Positions 19,541 through 28,774 of a stretch of DNA of 64,000 nucleotides are shown one piece after another. The stretch spans positions 62,001 through 126,000 of the forward strand of contig JAGRKV010000032.1 in the NCBI GenBank assembly GCA_020442165.1, written 5' to 3'. Numbering within the stretch: position 1 is the first letter of the stretch; every line of letters begins with the position of its first letter. The notes beneath the pieces are model-generated. The model worked only from the letters and a program-made list of their open reading frames with translations. It did no database searches and was not told the origin of the DNA. Source of the stretch: Hyphomicrobiaceae bacterium. Lineage in GTDB: Bacteria > Pseudomonadota > Alphaproteobacteria > Rhizobiales > Hyphomicrobiaceae. Position numbers and translations under genes: made by a program.

Positions 19541-20455
19541 CTACAGTGCAGCGCGACGGGCTGCAGGCCGCTTCACGCCGCATCGCTCCATGGGTAGTGC
19601 CGTCGTCGTCCAGCGGTCCTTCAACACGGTTACGACATAGCGGCGGCAATCGCCGGATGCCCCCTTGACGAAGTGGACAGTGAAGAGCGCACGTTCAGGT
19701 GCGCGCTGCTTCGGCCAGACCAGCTTGCCGGTATCGGGTACTTCAGCAATGGCCTTGGCTATCGCCGTCCTGGCGTTGCGATAGTCATCCTCGTTCAATC
19801 GCGAAAGGAGCGCGCGCGACAGGTCGGGGTGAAGACCAGCGGTCAGCGCACGCTTCTGATAGGGATCGGATTGATCGATATGCAGCGGCGGCAGCGGTTC
19901 CACCTTGGCAGTTTCTTCTTCGCCAGTGCCGTCGGCAGGCTGGGAAGTATCGGCAGCGGCGGTGCTTGATGCGTCCGCTTCCTGGGTTGCCTTGTCGGAG
20001 ACATCTGGCGCGGGCGGGGCGGGTGCCGCTTCTCCGGCTGCCGCGCCCGGCGCCGCAGCCACGTCGCGCGCCGTGACCGCAGCCGCAGGCAAGAGATGCT
20101 GTGCGTGTTCAGCGGTGGATGGCGGCAGCGGCTCCTGCGGCACGCCCGGCGCTCCTGGGGCGCCTGCCCGTTCTATTTCAGCCAGCACGGACGCGACAAG
20201 CGGTGACACCCAGGGGCGCCAGACGTCCTGCGTGGCAAAGAGCCCCCAGCCAATGAACCCCATCAGCGTGACGGCAAGCATTGCTTCGCCCATCGTGCTG
20301 CCACGGCGGCGCGGCGGCGCATAGATCGGCTCGCCGGGATAGAATGTGACGCTTGCATCCGGCGCAAGGAACTCGGCAGCTTGCCGCGCCTCGCGGACTT
20401 CCATCTCATGTTCCGAGATATGATCGGATAACGCAAAAGATCTTAGGCCTGTCAT
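19541..20455 (-). CDS. Hypothetical single-pass membrane protein
   Basis: 304 residues in three parts: a cytosolic N-terminus of ~55 residues with an acidic helix (SEHEMEVREARQAAEFLA); one membrane helix (MLAVTLMGFIGWGLFA); and an extracytoplasmic Ala/Pro/Glu-rich linker of ~120 residues ending in a compact domain (about 210-300) containing DCRRYVVTVLKDRWTT and a second cysteine near the C-terminus. No family recognised. It lies downstream of the TadG-like gene on the same strand, but a terminator separates them, so a shared role is only suggestive. Confidence 0.65.
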   Translation of the reverse strand: MTGLRSFALSDHISEHEMEVREARQAAEFLAPDASVTFYPGEPIYAPPRRRGSTMGEAMLAVTLMGFIGWGLFATQDVWRPWVSPLVASVLAEIERAGAPGAPGVPQEPLPPSTAEHAQHLLPAAAVTARDVAAAPGAAAGEAAPAPPAPDVSDKATQEADASSTAAADTSQPADGTGEEETAKVEPLPPLHIDQSDPYQKRALTAGLHPDLSRALLSRLNEDDYRNARTAIAKAIAEVPDTGKLVWPKQRAPERALFTVHFVKGASGDCRRYVVTVLKDRWTTTALPMERCGVKRPAARRAAL

Positions 20456-20576
20456 GGCTCACCTCAACGTGTCCGTGACCAAAGGCCCTCCCCCGGTTGC
20501 ATATGCACAAGCCGGCGCGGCGAAAGAATGGCGGCCAGCAGCCGGTGCTCATCGCGAGCGCTGCCCCGTTGCGAAG

Positions 20577-20614
20577 CGAAAAAAGGAAACGCGGATGATC
20601 CGGGGATCATCCGC
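20577..20614 (-). terminator. Rho-independent terminator of the TadG-like gene
   Basis: GCGGATGATCC and GGATCATCCGC (20591-20614) form a perfect stem. Read on the minus strand it is followed by GTTTCCTTTTTT. Confidence 0.85.
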
Positions 20615-20640
20615 GTCGATCTTGCCGGCAAGAACCGGGT

Positions 20641-21969
20641 TTAGCGTATCAGGTATAGCGTCGAAATCTGCAGGGCGATATCGCGGAATGCCTGCTTCAG
20701 CGCATCGCCGTTGTCAGCGGAGAAGGCCATCGAAGCGTCAGACGCACACATCTGCATGGTCTGTTCCGAGTCACCGCCCCTATCGAGCTTGAAGCCGACG
20801 GTGTAGACGGTGATCCCCTTCGCCTTCATGTTCGTGCACAGCGTGCGTGCCTGCTCCGTCGATGAACCGTTGGGCGCGGAGTTCGCACTTACAGGAAAGC
20901 CGTCGGCGTATTGCGTATTGTACTCACCATCGGTCATCAGGATCGCGATTTTGCGCAAGCCCGGCTCGTCATATTCACCGGCGCGGCTGGCAGGCGGCAC
21001 CCGCTGTGCCCAGTTCGGCGACAGCATGTACCATGCCCAGGCCGTTCCCAGGTGGCCGGCCGTGTTGCCGCTGGCTTCGTACTGTTCGATGGCCGATTTC
21101 AGCGCCGACTTGTCATAGGACAGCGGGATCACCGAAGCAGACTTCGGCATGCACTCGCCGTCCTTGGAATAGAACTTGCCGAGCTTGTTCTGCCCATTTG
21201 GCGCAGCGTCCGTAAGGGCATCGTCTCCCGTCCGTTCCGTCGCGCACTGCGGGTCCAAAAAGTACTTGGTTCCACCTATTTTGACCCACTGCGGACCATT
21301 CGAGACGACTTCAGCGGCCCAGTTCTTTTCGATATTGATGGCCTCGGAGAAGGGCACCAGCGAAACGCGCGTCTTGCCGTTCTCCTGCAGCAGTACGATA
21401 TCGAGCAGATCCTTGGCTGCATCCTTAAGATCGGAGAGCTTGTCGCCCCGCATCGAGCCCGTGATGTCGAGCATCATGGCAATCTCGACCCCACCCTCGC
21501 CTTTGCCGCCAGTCGCAACGACCGCTTCCGCGATCGCTTCGGTTTCCGTGAACAGCGCCATTTTGGGAATACCGATGAGCGACAGGAACGGCGTCGTCAC
21601 GAACGACTGACCGCTCGCCTCCATCGCCATGTTGTTGCGAGAGGTCTGGAACGTGATGGAGTCATCCACCACCTGCAGGTTCTTCGTATTCTCTTTGTAA
21701 TAACGCTGGGCGGCAGCGATGGCGCCGCCAATGTTTTCGTTCTCGACCTGAAGCGATCTTGCGCCAGCAAGGACCGCCGAATCCACCGCTGCTTTGGACT
21801 CCGTGCGCGCCGCCATCCAGCGGCTGATGTCGACAGCACCCGCCACAAACATCAGCATGATCGAGAAGGTCAAGCCGAACATGATGGCGATGCTGCCGTT
21901 CTTGTCGTGCCACCACCGCCGCGAAATAGCGGCAATGCCACTGAGGATTAGGTCCTTCTTGCGGTACAT
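20641..21969 (-). CDS. TadG-like pilus assembly protein with von Willebrand A domain
   Basis: 442 residues. The N-terminal prepilin-like helix (GSIAIMFGLTFSIMLMFVAG, about residues 25-45) is the TadE/TadG signature. A helical stretch is followed by a vWA domain from about residue 155 with MIDAS motif DITGSM and later LMTDGEYNTQ. TadG-like proteins act at the inner membrane or periplasm in Flp/Tad pilus or envelope assembly. No other tad genes are in the window, so it may be an orphan. It carries its own minus-strand terminator, and a 279-base AT-rich upstream region. Confidence 0.85.
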   Translation of the reverse strand: MYRKKDLILSGIAAISRRWWHDKNGSIAIMFGLTFSIMLMFVAGAVDISRWMAARTESKAAVDSAVLAGARSLQVENENIGGAIAAAQRYYKENTKNLQVVDDSITFQTSRNNMAMEASGQSFVTTPFLSLIGIPKMALFTETEAIAEAVVATGGKGEGGVEIAMMLDITGSMRGDKLSDLKDAAKDLLDIVLLQENGKTRVSLVPFSEAINIEKNWAAEVVSNGPQWVKIGGTKYFLDPQCATERTGDDALTDAAPNGQNKLGKFYSKDGECMPKSASVIPLSYDKSALKSAIEQYEASGNTAGHLGTAWAWYMLSPNWAQRVPPASRAGEYDEPGLRKIAILMTDGEYNTQYADGFPVSANSAPNGSSTEQARTLCTNMKAKGITVYTVGFKLDRGGDSEQTMQMCASDASMAFSADNGDALKQAFRDIALQISTLYLIR

Positions 21970-22131
21970 GACTTCGCTCCAACAACTGGCGCCTGTTCAA
22001 GACGCGGAACAATGCAATGTGGAGCAATCTAGAGGCTGCATTCTGCTCAATCGTTAATGCCGGCATCGATTATTGAAATTGAAAAACGAACTTCAAATGA
22101 CACGCCGACATTTGCCATTTAATTTTTGCAA

Positions 22132-22169
22132 GTTCCGCAATGGTTTTGAAATATGATGAAATGCGGAAC
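22132..22169. promoter_or_regulatory. Inverted repeat upstream of the TadG-like gene
   Basis: GTTCCGCA (22132-22139) and TGCGGAAC (22162-22169) are perfect 8-base arms around an AT-rich 22-base spacer. It lies between the TadG-like start and the end of the response-regulator gene. It could be an operator or a weak terminator of the regulator gene. Confidence 0.35.
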
Positions 22170-22248
22170 CGAATTAAGCCTCTGTTTTGGCAACGAAAAA
22201 TACCAATCTTCGGGATCGTCGCCATTCATATAAAAATCAATATATATT

Positions 22249-22935
22249 CTATGGAACAAGTTTATAGCCACCTGTTTCAGTCACAAGCAGCTCAGCGTTC
22301 GATGGATCTTTTTCGATTTTCTGCCGGAGACGATAGATGTGGGTTTCGAGCGTATGGGTGGTTACGCCTGCGTTGTAACCCCAGACTTCGTGCAGCAGCA
22401 CATCGCGCGTGACGACCTTTTCTCCGGCACGATAGAGGTACTTGAGAATCGACGTCTCCTTCTCGGTGAGACGGATCTTGGAGCCTTTCTCATCGAGCAG
22501 AAGTTTGGAGGCCGGCTTGAATGTGTACTGGCCAATGGCGAATACGGCATCCTCGCTTTGTTCGTGCTGGCGCAGCTGGGCGCGGATGCGAGCCAGAAGA
22601 ACAGCGAATTTGAATGGCTTTGTTACGTAATCGTTGGCGCCAGCATCAAGACCCAGGATCTGGTCGGCATCCGAGTCGTTGCCGGTCAACATAACGATCG
22701 GCCCCTTGTAGCCGGATTTGCGCAGCAACTTTACTGCTTCGCGTCCGTCCATGTCAGGCAACCCGACATCAAACAAGATCAGATCGAAATGATCGCCCTT
22801 GGCCGTCTCTACGCCCTTGGTGGCGGTGCCGGCTACCGTCACCTCGAACTCGTCATGGAGATCGAGCTGGTCCCGGAGCGAGGAACGCAGATCCTCATCG
22901 TCGTCGACAATCAAGATCTTTCGGGCCGTGCTCAT
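22249..22935 (-). CDS. OmpR/PhoB-family response regulator (possibly CenR-like)
   Basis: 228 residues. The receiver domain occupies residues 1-120: the acidic pocket is in KILIVDDDEDL, the phospho-acceptor aspartate in LILFDVGLPDMDG, the switch threonine in VMLTGND and the lysine in YVTKPF. The winged-helix DNA-binding domain (about 135-225) ends ETHIYRLRQKIEKDP and GGYKLVP. It controls transcription after phosphorylation by an unknown kinase; none is adjacent. In Rhizobiales an essential envelope regulator of this kind (CenR/RzcR) is known and the L,D-transpeptidase neighbour would fit, but orthology is not proven here. ATG 22935 starts MSTARKILIVDDD. Confidence 0.88.
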   Translation of the reverse strand: MSTARKILIVDDDEDLRSSLRDQLDLHDEFEVTVAGTATKGVETAKGDHFDLILFDVGLPDMDGREAVKLLRKSGYKGPIVMLTGNDSDADQILGLDAGANDYVTKPFKFAVLLARIRAQLRQHEQSEDAVFAIGQYTFKPASKLLLDEKGSKIRLTEKETSILKYLYRAGEKVVTRDVLLHEVWGYNAGVTTHTLETHIYRLRQKIEKDPSNAELLVTETGGYKLVP

Positions 22936-23058
22936 GTCCTGTGGGCTCCATGGTGGTGAAGAACTGATGGATGGCGTTTTAGCATTACCGGACGGTCTGA
23001 GGTAGTGTGGGCGTCGCCTGATTGCCAGGCCACCTTTCTTGCCCGAAATGGCGCGGAA

Positions 23059-23589
23059 ATGCCGCTCAAACCTCATAAATTGCTCGTGACAAGCCTTTCT
23101 GGCAACGCCCGGCGGGGCTGGCTGCGGCATGGCCAACGCTGGTATGCAGTCGCCCTGGGGCGGAGCGGGCGGCGGCCCCGGAAACGGGAAGGCGACGGAG
23201 CCACGCCGGTCGGGACTTGGCACGTCATCGCCGTGCTCTACCGGCCTGACCGGACCGCACGGCCGCGCACTGGCATTTTCCCAGTTCGGCGGATTGCCCA
23301 GCGGGATGGCTGGTGCGATGCAGAAGGCGACCGAAACTATAACCGCCCCGTGCGCCTGCCCTACCCCGCGAGCGCGGAACGTATGTGGCGGGAGGACGGC
23401 CTCTACGACATCGTTGTGGTGCTCGACCACAACCAGCGGCCCCGTGTGCAAGGCGGCGGCAGCGCCATCTTCATGCATGTTGCCCGGGCGGGCTACGCAC
23501 CCACGGAAGGTTGCATTGCCCTGGCGCGTGGCGACCTCATGATGCTCGTGGCGCGGTTGCGGAAGGGAGCGGCGGTGGTCGTGCGGTGA
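23059..23589 (+). CDS. L,D-transpeptidase (YkuD-domain) protein
   Basis: About 176 residues forming a single YkuD catalytic domain. The conserved histidine is in AIFMHVAR and the nucleophile cysteine in PTEGCIALARGDL, giving the His-x(n)-GC order of these enzymes, which make 3-3 cross-links or attach proteins to peptidoglycan. The usual SHGC appears as TEGC. No signal peptide is visible from ATG 23059, so export is unexplained; a GTG at 23005 would not add one. It is divergent from the response regulator, and co-regulation is plausible. Confidence 0.82.
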   Translation: MPLKPHKLLVTSLSGNARRGWLRHGQRWYAVALGRSGRRPRKREGDGATPVGTWHVIAVLYRPDRTARPRTGIFPVRRIAQRDGWCDAEGDRNYNRPVRLPYPASAERMWREDGLYDIVVVLDHNQRPRVQGGGSAIFMHVARAGYAPTEGCIALARGDLMMLVARLRKGAAVVVR

Positions 23590-23627
23590 GTGTCGCCAAC
23601 CCGCATCGCGGTGGGTTGTACGCCGCC

Positions 23628-25151
23628 TCACGCATCGACAGCGATCACGACGCCGGCGCGGCGCGGATCGCCAATGCCTGAGAGCTTTCCGTCGCGCGCG
23701 CGCTCGACAGCGTGGACGCCGCCGAAAAACATATTGGGCTCCGGCCACGCTCGAGTCTCAGGGAATGCTTGGCGCAGGGAGTTCGCCGCGGCGCTGCCGA
23801 TCTGCTCCTCGTAGCTCAGCGTTCCGCATTTCTCGACGTGAAGGCGTGGCGCGATCACGGCATCGGCAAGAGACATACCGCGATCGATCGCATTTATCGC
23901 GACCTGCAAGATGGCCGTGCGGATGCGGTTGGAGCCGCCAGAGCCCAGCGCGATGAGGCGCCCGTCCGCTGTCCGGATGATCGTCGGCGCCATCATGGTC
24001 GACATGCGCCGGCCGGGCTGCCAATTGCCGAAGCCTTCCGGGTTCAAATCCTCCTCGCCCAGCATATTGTTGAGCATGAAGCCATATGGGCCAACGAGGC
24101 GGCCGTTACCTTCACCATTGCTGACGGTTGCAGCCGCGGCGCGGCCATCATCATCGATCACCGAGATATGGGTCGTCCCGCGATATGCCCCGGCGTGGTT
24201 CGCCAGCGTTGCAACATGGGCAGAAATGACGTCGCTCGCGAGAATGCGTTCGGGCTCATTTGCCAACTCCATGCGGGCGGAATTGGTTGCCGCCATCGCC
24301 AGCGCGAGTTCCAACGCAGAGGGCTCGCGATCACCGGCAATACCGTCGAGGAGGCGCATCGCGAAGGCTATCAAGGGACCGCTGGCTGCCGGTGCCGGAT
24401 TCAAATCGATCGCTGCACCCTTGTGTTGCGTCACGAGTGGCGCGCGGACTTCGACGCGATAGCCCTTAAGGTCCGATGCTTCGAGGTGGCCGCCCAGCGC
24501 CGCGCACTGGCCCACGATTTCGCGACCGACCTCACCCGAGACGAAGAGTTGTTCTCCGCTCATGCCCAGAAGCGTCAGCGTATTGGCCAGCGACGGATTG
24601 CGGAGCGTGTCGCCCAGCTTCAATGGGTCGCCACCTGGAGCGAAGATGGCGCGGGACTCGGCATTGCGGGTGTAGATCGGCGCGGCGATGCGGAACAGGT
24701 AGTCCTGAAACTCGTTGACCTCGACCCCGGCGCGGGCGATCCGCGCTGCGGGTGCTACGAGATCAGCCATCGGCAAGCTGCCGTGGGCGCGGTGTACGGC
24801 AAAGAGACCAGGCACCAGTCCGGGCGTGGCGCTGGCCCCCATTCCGATATGGAACTCCTGTGTGGCGGGACCGAAATCCACTACCACGCCGAAAAAGTCC
24901 GCCTTGCCGGAGGGCAACCTGTTGCGTGGCGTATCGACGAAGAAGTCGTAGAGCAGATCATCGCCGCCATGGCGCGGGTCATGCGCCATGAGGAAGCCGC
25001 CGCCGCCCAAAGACGCCAGCACTGGCTCCGCGACACAGGCCGCGAACAGTCCGGCGATAACCGCGTCGAACGCATTGCCCCCAGACGCCAGCACTTGCGC
25101 GGCGACGTCAGCGGTCGCCTTGTGACCGGCAGCTACGATCCCCTTCGTCAT
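23628..25151 (-). CDS. Gamma-glutamyltransferase family protein
   Basis: 507 residues. The N-terminal part has SGGNAFDAVIAGLFAACVAEP and GGGGFLMAHD, typical of the large subunit. The self-cleavage/nucleophile threonine is in GTTHISVIDDDG, about residue 327. SNGEGNG and the oxyanion-type GSGGSNRIRTAILQV follow. The enzyme cleaves gamma-glutamyl bonds, for example of glutathione or polyamine conjugates. No signal peptide is seen, unlike periplasmic Ggt, so a cytosolic role such as cephalosporin-acylase-like or amide hydrolysis is possible. It is convergent with the L,D-transpeptidase gene. Confidence 0.88.
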   Translation of the reverse strand: MTKGIVAAGHKATADVAAQVLASGGNAFDAVIAGLFAACVAEPVLASLGGGGFLMAHDPRHGGDDLLYDFFVDTPRNRLPSGKADFFGVVVDFGPATQEFHIGMGASATPGLVPGLFAVHRAHGSLPMADLVAPAARIARAGVEVNEFQDYLFRIAAPIYTRNAESRAIFAPGGDPLKLGDTLRNPSLANTLTLLGMSGEQLFVSGEVGREIVGQCAALGGHLEASDLKGYRVEVRAPLVTQHKGAAIDLNPAPAASGPLIAFAMRLLDGIAGDREPSALELALAMAATNSARMELANEPERILASDVISAHVATLANHAGAYRGTTHISVIDDDGRAAAATVSNGEGNGRLVGPYGFMLNNMLGEEDLNPEGFGNWQPGRRMSTMMAPTIIRTADGRLIALGSGGSNRIRTAILQVAINAIDRGMSLADAVIAPRLHVEKCGTLSYEEQIGSAAANSLRQAFPETRAWPEPNMFFGGVHAVERARDGKLSGIGDPRRAGVVIAVDA

Positions 25152-25551
25152 CGCGCTCTATTTTGCTTCCGCTGGAAGATAGATCCCACGCAATCAATTC
25201 CCGCTCTTTGAAATACGCCGGCGGTTACTGTCCGCCTGTTGGCCACATATTTGAGCAAACCGCCGTAGCGCCATCGAGGCAGTAGCGCTGTCCGGAAAAC
25301 CAAATTGAGTACCCCTTTTTTGACTGCGTGCGCTGCTTCGTTCGATAAATCAGCTCTAGCAAACCGTTGACCTGAATTGAAGCCGCAGCGGGCAGGCAGA
25401 CCGCACGCGCGCGCTGCTATCTCGAGGCGGTGCGGGAGAAGGCAACGTGCAAATGCGAAACGGGCCCGGAACACCTGGTCCGAGCCCGCTCCAATCGCGA
25501 ATGACTTACCCAATAGACGCTGCCGCGCAATCTCAGCTGCCGTGGTGTCTT

Positions 25552-25600
25552 GAGCATGTTCTTCACGCTGAACCGCACCACACTTCAGCTCAACATGCTC
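25552..25600. repeat. Family-1 palindromic repeat, single copy
   Basis: GAGCATGTT and AACATGCTC are perfect outer arms, and GCTGAA/TTCAGC the inner arms around CCGCACCACAC. Confidence 0.85.
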
Positions 25601-25604
25601 AAAT

Positions 25605-25635
25605 GACCGGCCACTCGGGAAAAGAGTGGCCGGTC
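25605..25635 (-). terminator. Hairpin after amtB
   Basis: GACCGGCCACTC and GAGTGGCCGGTC form a perfect 12-bp stem with a 7-base loop just past the minus-strand amtB stop. The T tract is weak (ATTTGAG). The palindromic repeat lies directly downstream. Confidence 0.65.
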
Positions 25636-25679
25636 CTTGGGGAGAATGGCGTCATCGGGTCGACGCCATCCAGACAATC

Positions 25680-27020
25680 CTAGTGGACCGACTCGCCGTG
25701 CAGGCGGAGATCCAGGCCTTCGACTTCGGCGCTTTCCTCGACCCGCAGACCCATGACGAGCTTGACGACCATGAGGATCACGAACGTCGCAACCGCGGTG
25801 TAGGCAATGGTGACACCGATGCCATAGAGCTGCAGCATGACGCTGGCGTCCTTGCCCAGTTCGTTGACCGCAGGAGAAGCAAACACCGCGGTCAGAATGG
25901 CGCCGGTGATGCCGCACATGCCGTGAACGCCGAAAGCGTCGAGGCTGTCGTCATAACCGAGCCAATGCTTGACGTAGACCGCGAATATGAAGCCAACCAG
26001 ACCACCGGCGATGCCGATCCAGAGCGAACCCATCGGATCAACGAAGCCAGCTGCAGGCGTGATGGCAACGAGGCCAGCAACTGCACCGGAGATGATACCC
26101 AGGATCGAAGGCTTGCCGCGGAACATCCATTCAGCAAGCATCCAGGTCAACCCTGCAGCGGCCGTTGCGATCTGCGTGTTCGCCATGGCGACACCGGCCA
26201 GAGCGTTGGACGCCACCGCGGAGCCTGCGTTGAAGCCGAACCAGCCTACCCACAGAAGCGAGGCGCCGATCAGCGACAGCACGAGGTTGTGCGGCGCCAT
26301 GTTCTCGGTGCCGTAGCCTTTGCGACGGCCAAGCACCAGCGCGGTGACGAGACCTGCCACACCGGCGTTGATGTGAACGACCGTGCCGCCGGCGAAGTCG
26401 AGCACGCCAGCAGAGCCGAGCATGCCGCCGCCCCACACCCAGTGGGCAATCGGCGAATAAACGATCAGCGACCACAGCGCCATGAAGACCAGCATGGACG
26501 AGAACTTCATGCGCTCCGCAAAGGCGCCGGCAATCAGGGCCGGCGTGATGATCGCGAAGGTCATCTGGAACATCATGAAGACGTATTCGGGGATCGTCGC
26601 CGCAAGCGAGTTGGCACTCTCCATGCCAATACCCTTGAGGAACAGGTTGGCCGTGCCGCCGACGTAGGCGTTATATACACCGCCGTCCGAGAAGGCGAGG
26701 CTGTAGCCGGCGATGAACCACAGAACGGTGACAAGGCAGGTGATGGCAAAGGACTGCATCACCGTGGCGAGCACGTTCTTCTTGCGCACCATGCCACCGT
26801 AGAAGAGGGCGAGGCCTGGGATGGTCATCATCAACACCAGCGCGGTGGAGGTGAGCATCCAGGCGGTATCACCCGAATCGAGCTTGGGTTTGGCCGCTTC
26901 TGCTGCGGCCGCAGCTGCGGGAGCAGCCTCTTGGGCAAATGCAATTCCTGCGTAGACAAGCGATAGAAGCGGGGCGGCAATCGCGCCTGCTCCCATACGT
27001 CTCATGAGCTTGGAAGACAT
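25680..27020 (-). CDS. amtB: Ammonium transporter
   Basis: About 446 residues. An N-terminal signal-like helix ends near AGIAFAQEAAP, followed by an Ala-rich linker and eleven membrane helices. Family motifs seen include DTAWMLTSTALVLMMTIPGL, FYGGMVRKKNVL, the histidine in DFAGGTVVHINAG and a second histidine in DAFGVHGMCGITG; the twin histidines line the NH3 channel. It takes up ammonium and is closed by GlnK binding. ATG 27020 (MSSKLMRR) follows a GGAG and is chosen over 27050. It is 72 bases after glnK on the same strand, the classic glnK-amtB operon. Confidence 0.95.
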   Translation of the reverse strand: MSSKLMRRMGAGAIAAPLLSLVYAGIAFAQEAAPAAAAAAEAAKPKLDSGDTAWMLTSTALVLMMTIPGLALFYGGMVRKKNVLATVMQSFAITCLVTVLWFIAGYSLAFSDGGVYNAYVGGTANLFLKGIGMESANSLAATIPEYVFMMFQMTFAIITPALIAGAFAERMKFSSMLVFMALWSLIVYSPIAHWVWGGGMLGSAGVLDFAGGTVVHINAGVAGLVTALVLGRRKGYGTENMAPHNLVLSLIGASLLWVGWFGFNAGSAVASNALAGVAMANTQIATAAAGLTWMLAEWMFRGKPSILGIISGAVAGLVAITPAAGFVDPMGSLWIGIAGGLVGFIFAVYVKHWLGYDDSLDAFGVHGMCGITGAILTAVFASPAVNELGKDASVMLQLYGIGVTIAYTAVATFVILMVVKLVMGLRVEESAEVEGLDLRLHGESVH

Positions 27021-27092
27021 CAGCTGGTTTCTCCAGATTGTCGTGTACATTCGGGCGGACGTCGGCGTATGAGCGCCGCGCCGGAGAAGAAA

Positions 27093-27464
<372 letters not shown>

Positions 27465-27680
27465 TCAGGCGCCCCCGGTTCCCCGCATAAAGCCTTGGCA
27501 ATGCCGCAGGCGAGGGCGCACGAACGTCGACCGCGCCTTAGAGTCAAAAGCTGTGCCAGCTTGGGCGGAAACGAGTAATCTCTTGTTTCAGTGTTATATT
27601 TTTTGGCAGGCGGCTGCGTCGCCCGCCTCTGATGCCGGCATATGTGCCTAATTTGTGTGCAAATGCTAATTTTTGCCTAA

Positions 27681-28556
27681 TTATCGGACTTGGAAATTGG
27701 TTGCCCGTTGCCTCATCAGACCTTCCTGCACCGTGGAGGCGATCAAAGTTCCATCGCGCGCATAAAGGGAGCCACGACAAAACCCCCGCGAACCAGCGGC
27801 GCTGGGGCTATCCTGCGCATAAAGAATCCAATCATTCCAAAGGAATGGGCGGTGGAACCACAAGGCATGGTCGAGGCTCGCCAGCTGCATGTCTGCGTCA
27901 AAAAGCAGCTTGGCGTGAGCGATCAGGGCGGTATCGAGCAACGTGAAATCTGACGCATAGGCGAGCATGCCCTGATGTACCGCCGGGTCGTCGGGCAAAA
28001 CGCCATTAGGCTTCAGCCAGATATGCTGGACCGGCTCACGGGCCTCACGCTTCATGTAGCGGGAGAGATCCACCGGGCGCATGTCGACCGGCCGTTCGCG
28101 GCTCCAGTAGGCACGCATGTTCTCCGGCAGCTTGTCGACCAGGGCAGCAAACAACTCGTTGGCTGATTTCAAATCCTCCGGAGGCGGCACATCGGGCATC
28201 GGCGCGGCATGGTCGAAGCCCGGCTCGGGATCGTGGAAGGAGACCCCCATGACGAAAATCATGCGGCCATGCTGGATTGCCTTGACGCGACGGGTTGAGA
28301 AGCTGCCGCCATCGCGGGTGCGCTCGACTTCATAGAGGATGGGGTGCTTTGGATCGCCGCCAAGCAAAAAATAGCCATGCAGGGAATGAGCTATTCTTGT
28401 CGGCGGGACCATGCGGATCGCGGCAATCAGGGCTTGTCCCAGCACCTGTCCGCCGTAGACCCGCTGCCAGCCGTCCTTTGGGCTGGTGCCGCGGAAGATA
28501 TTGTCGTCCAACTGCTCCAGATCGAGGATCTGCAACAAGGTTTGAAGCGCACTCAA
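27681..28556 (-). CDS. tesB: Acyl-CoA thioesterase II
   Basis: About 291 residues with the double hot-dog fold of TesB, which hydrolyses medium- to long-chain acyl-CoA to free acid and CoA. The N-terminal repeat has QRVYGGQVLGQALIAA and SLHGYFLLGGDP, and the second repeat has DFTLLDTALI and SLDHALWFHRPF with the catalytic aspartate. The TTG at 28556 (GGAG four bases before it) gives a protein of normal length; an ATG at 28649 would add 31 atypical residues. It sits between glnK and a divergent ubiquinone hydroxylase, a common rhizobial order. Confidence 0.92.
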   Translation of the reverse strand: MSALQTLLQILDLEQLDDNIFRGTSPKDGWQRVYGGQVLGQALIAAIRMVPPTRIAHSLHGYFLLGGDPKHPILYEVERTRDGGSFSTRRVKAIQHGRMIFVMGVSFHDPEPGFDHAAPMPDVPPPEDLKSANELFAALVDKLPENMRAYWSRERPVDMRPVDLSRYMKREAREPVQHIWLKPNGVLPDDPAVHQGMLAYASDFTLLDTALIAHAKLLFDADMQLASLDHALWFHRPFLWNDWILYAQDSPSAAGSRGFCRGSLYARDGTLIASTVQEGLMRQRATNFQVR

Positions 28557-28774
28557 GGGGCTCCCCCGCTTCGCTTTCGGCTCTGCCGCCAAGCCCTTAC
28601 GATTACGGCAACCAGCAGCGAGGGGACGCCGGTTGCCGCGCAATGTCAAGGCAGGGCGCCACCACCCATGGTATGAGGGCGGAAACCGTCACTCTGACCA
28701 AGCCTGTTCGAATTCCCCGGCTTGGCTAACGGCGAAGCTTGGCGAACTCCCCCGCCGTAGAGATCGAGCCCGTT

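Larger units (their letters stand above)
25152..25679. other. Gene-free region between ggt-like gene and amtB
   Basis: No convincing gene was found in these 528 bases. They contain one family-1 palindromic repeat (25552-25600) and a hairpin that ends amtB. Confidence 0.5.

Noticed and set aside
22936..23748. Upstream extension of the response-regulator frame
   Set aside because: It overlaps the L,D-transpeptidase gene antisense. The receiver domain starts at 22935.
25626..26966. A 446-codon plus-strand frame rich in His, Asp and Arg
   Set aside because: It is the antisense of amtB; composition reflects reversed membrane-protein codons.
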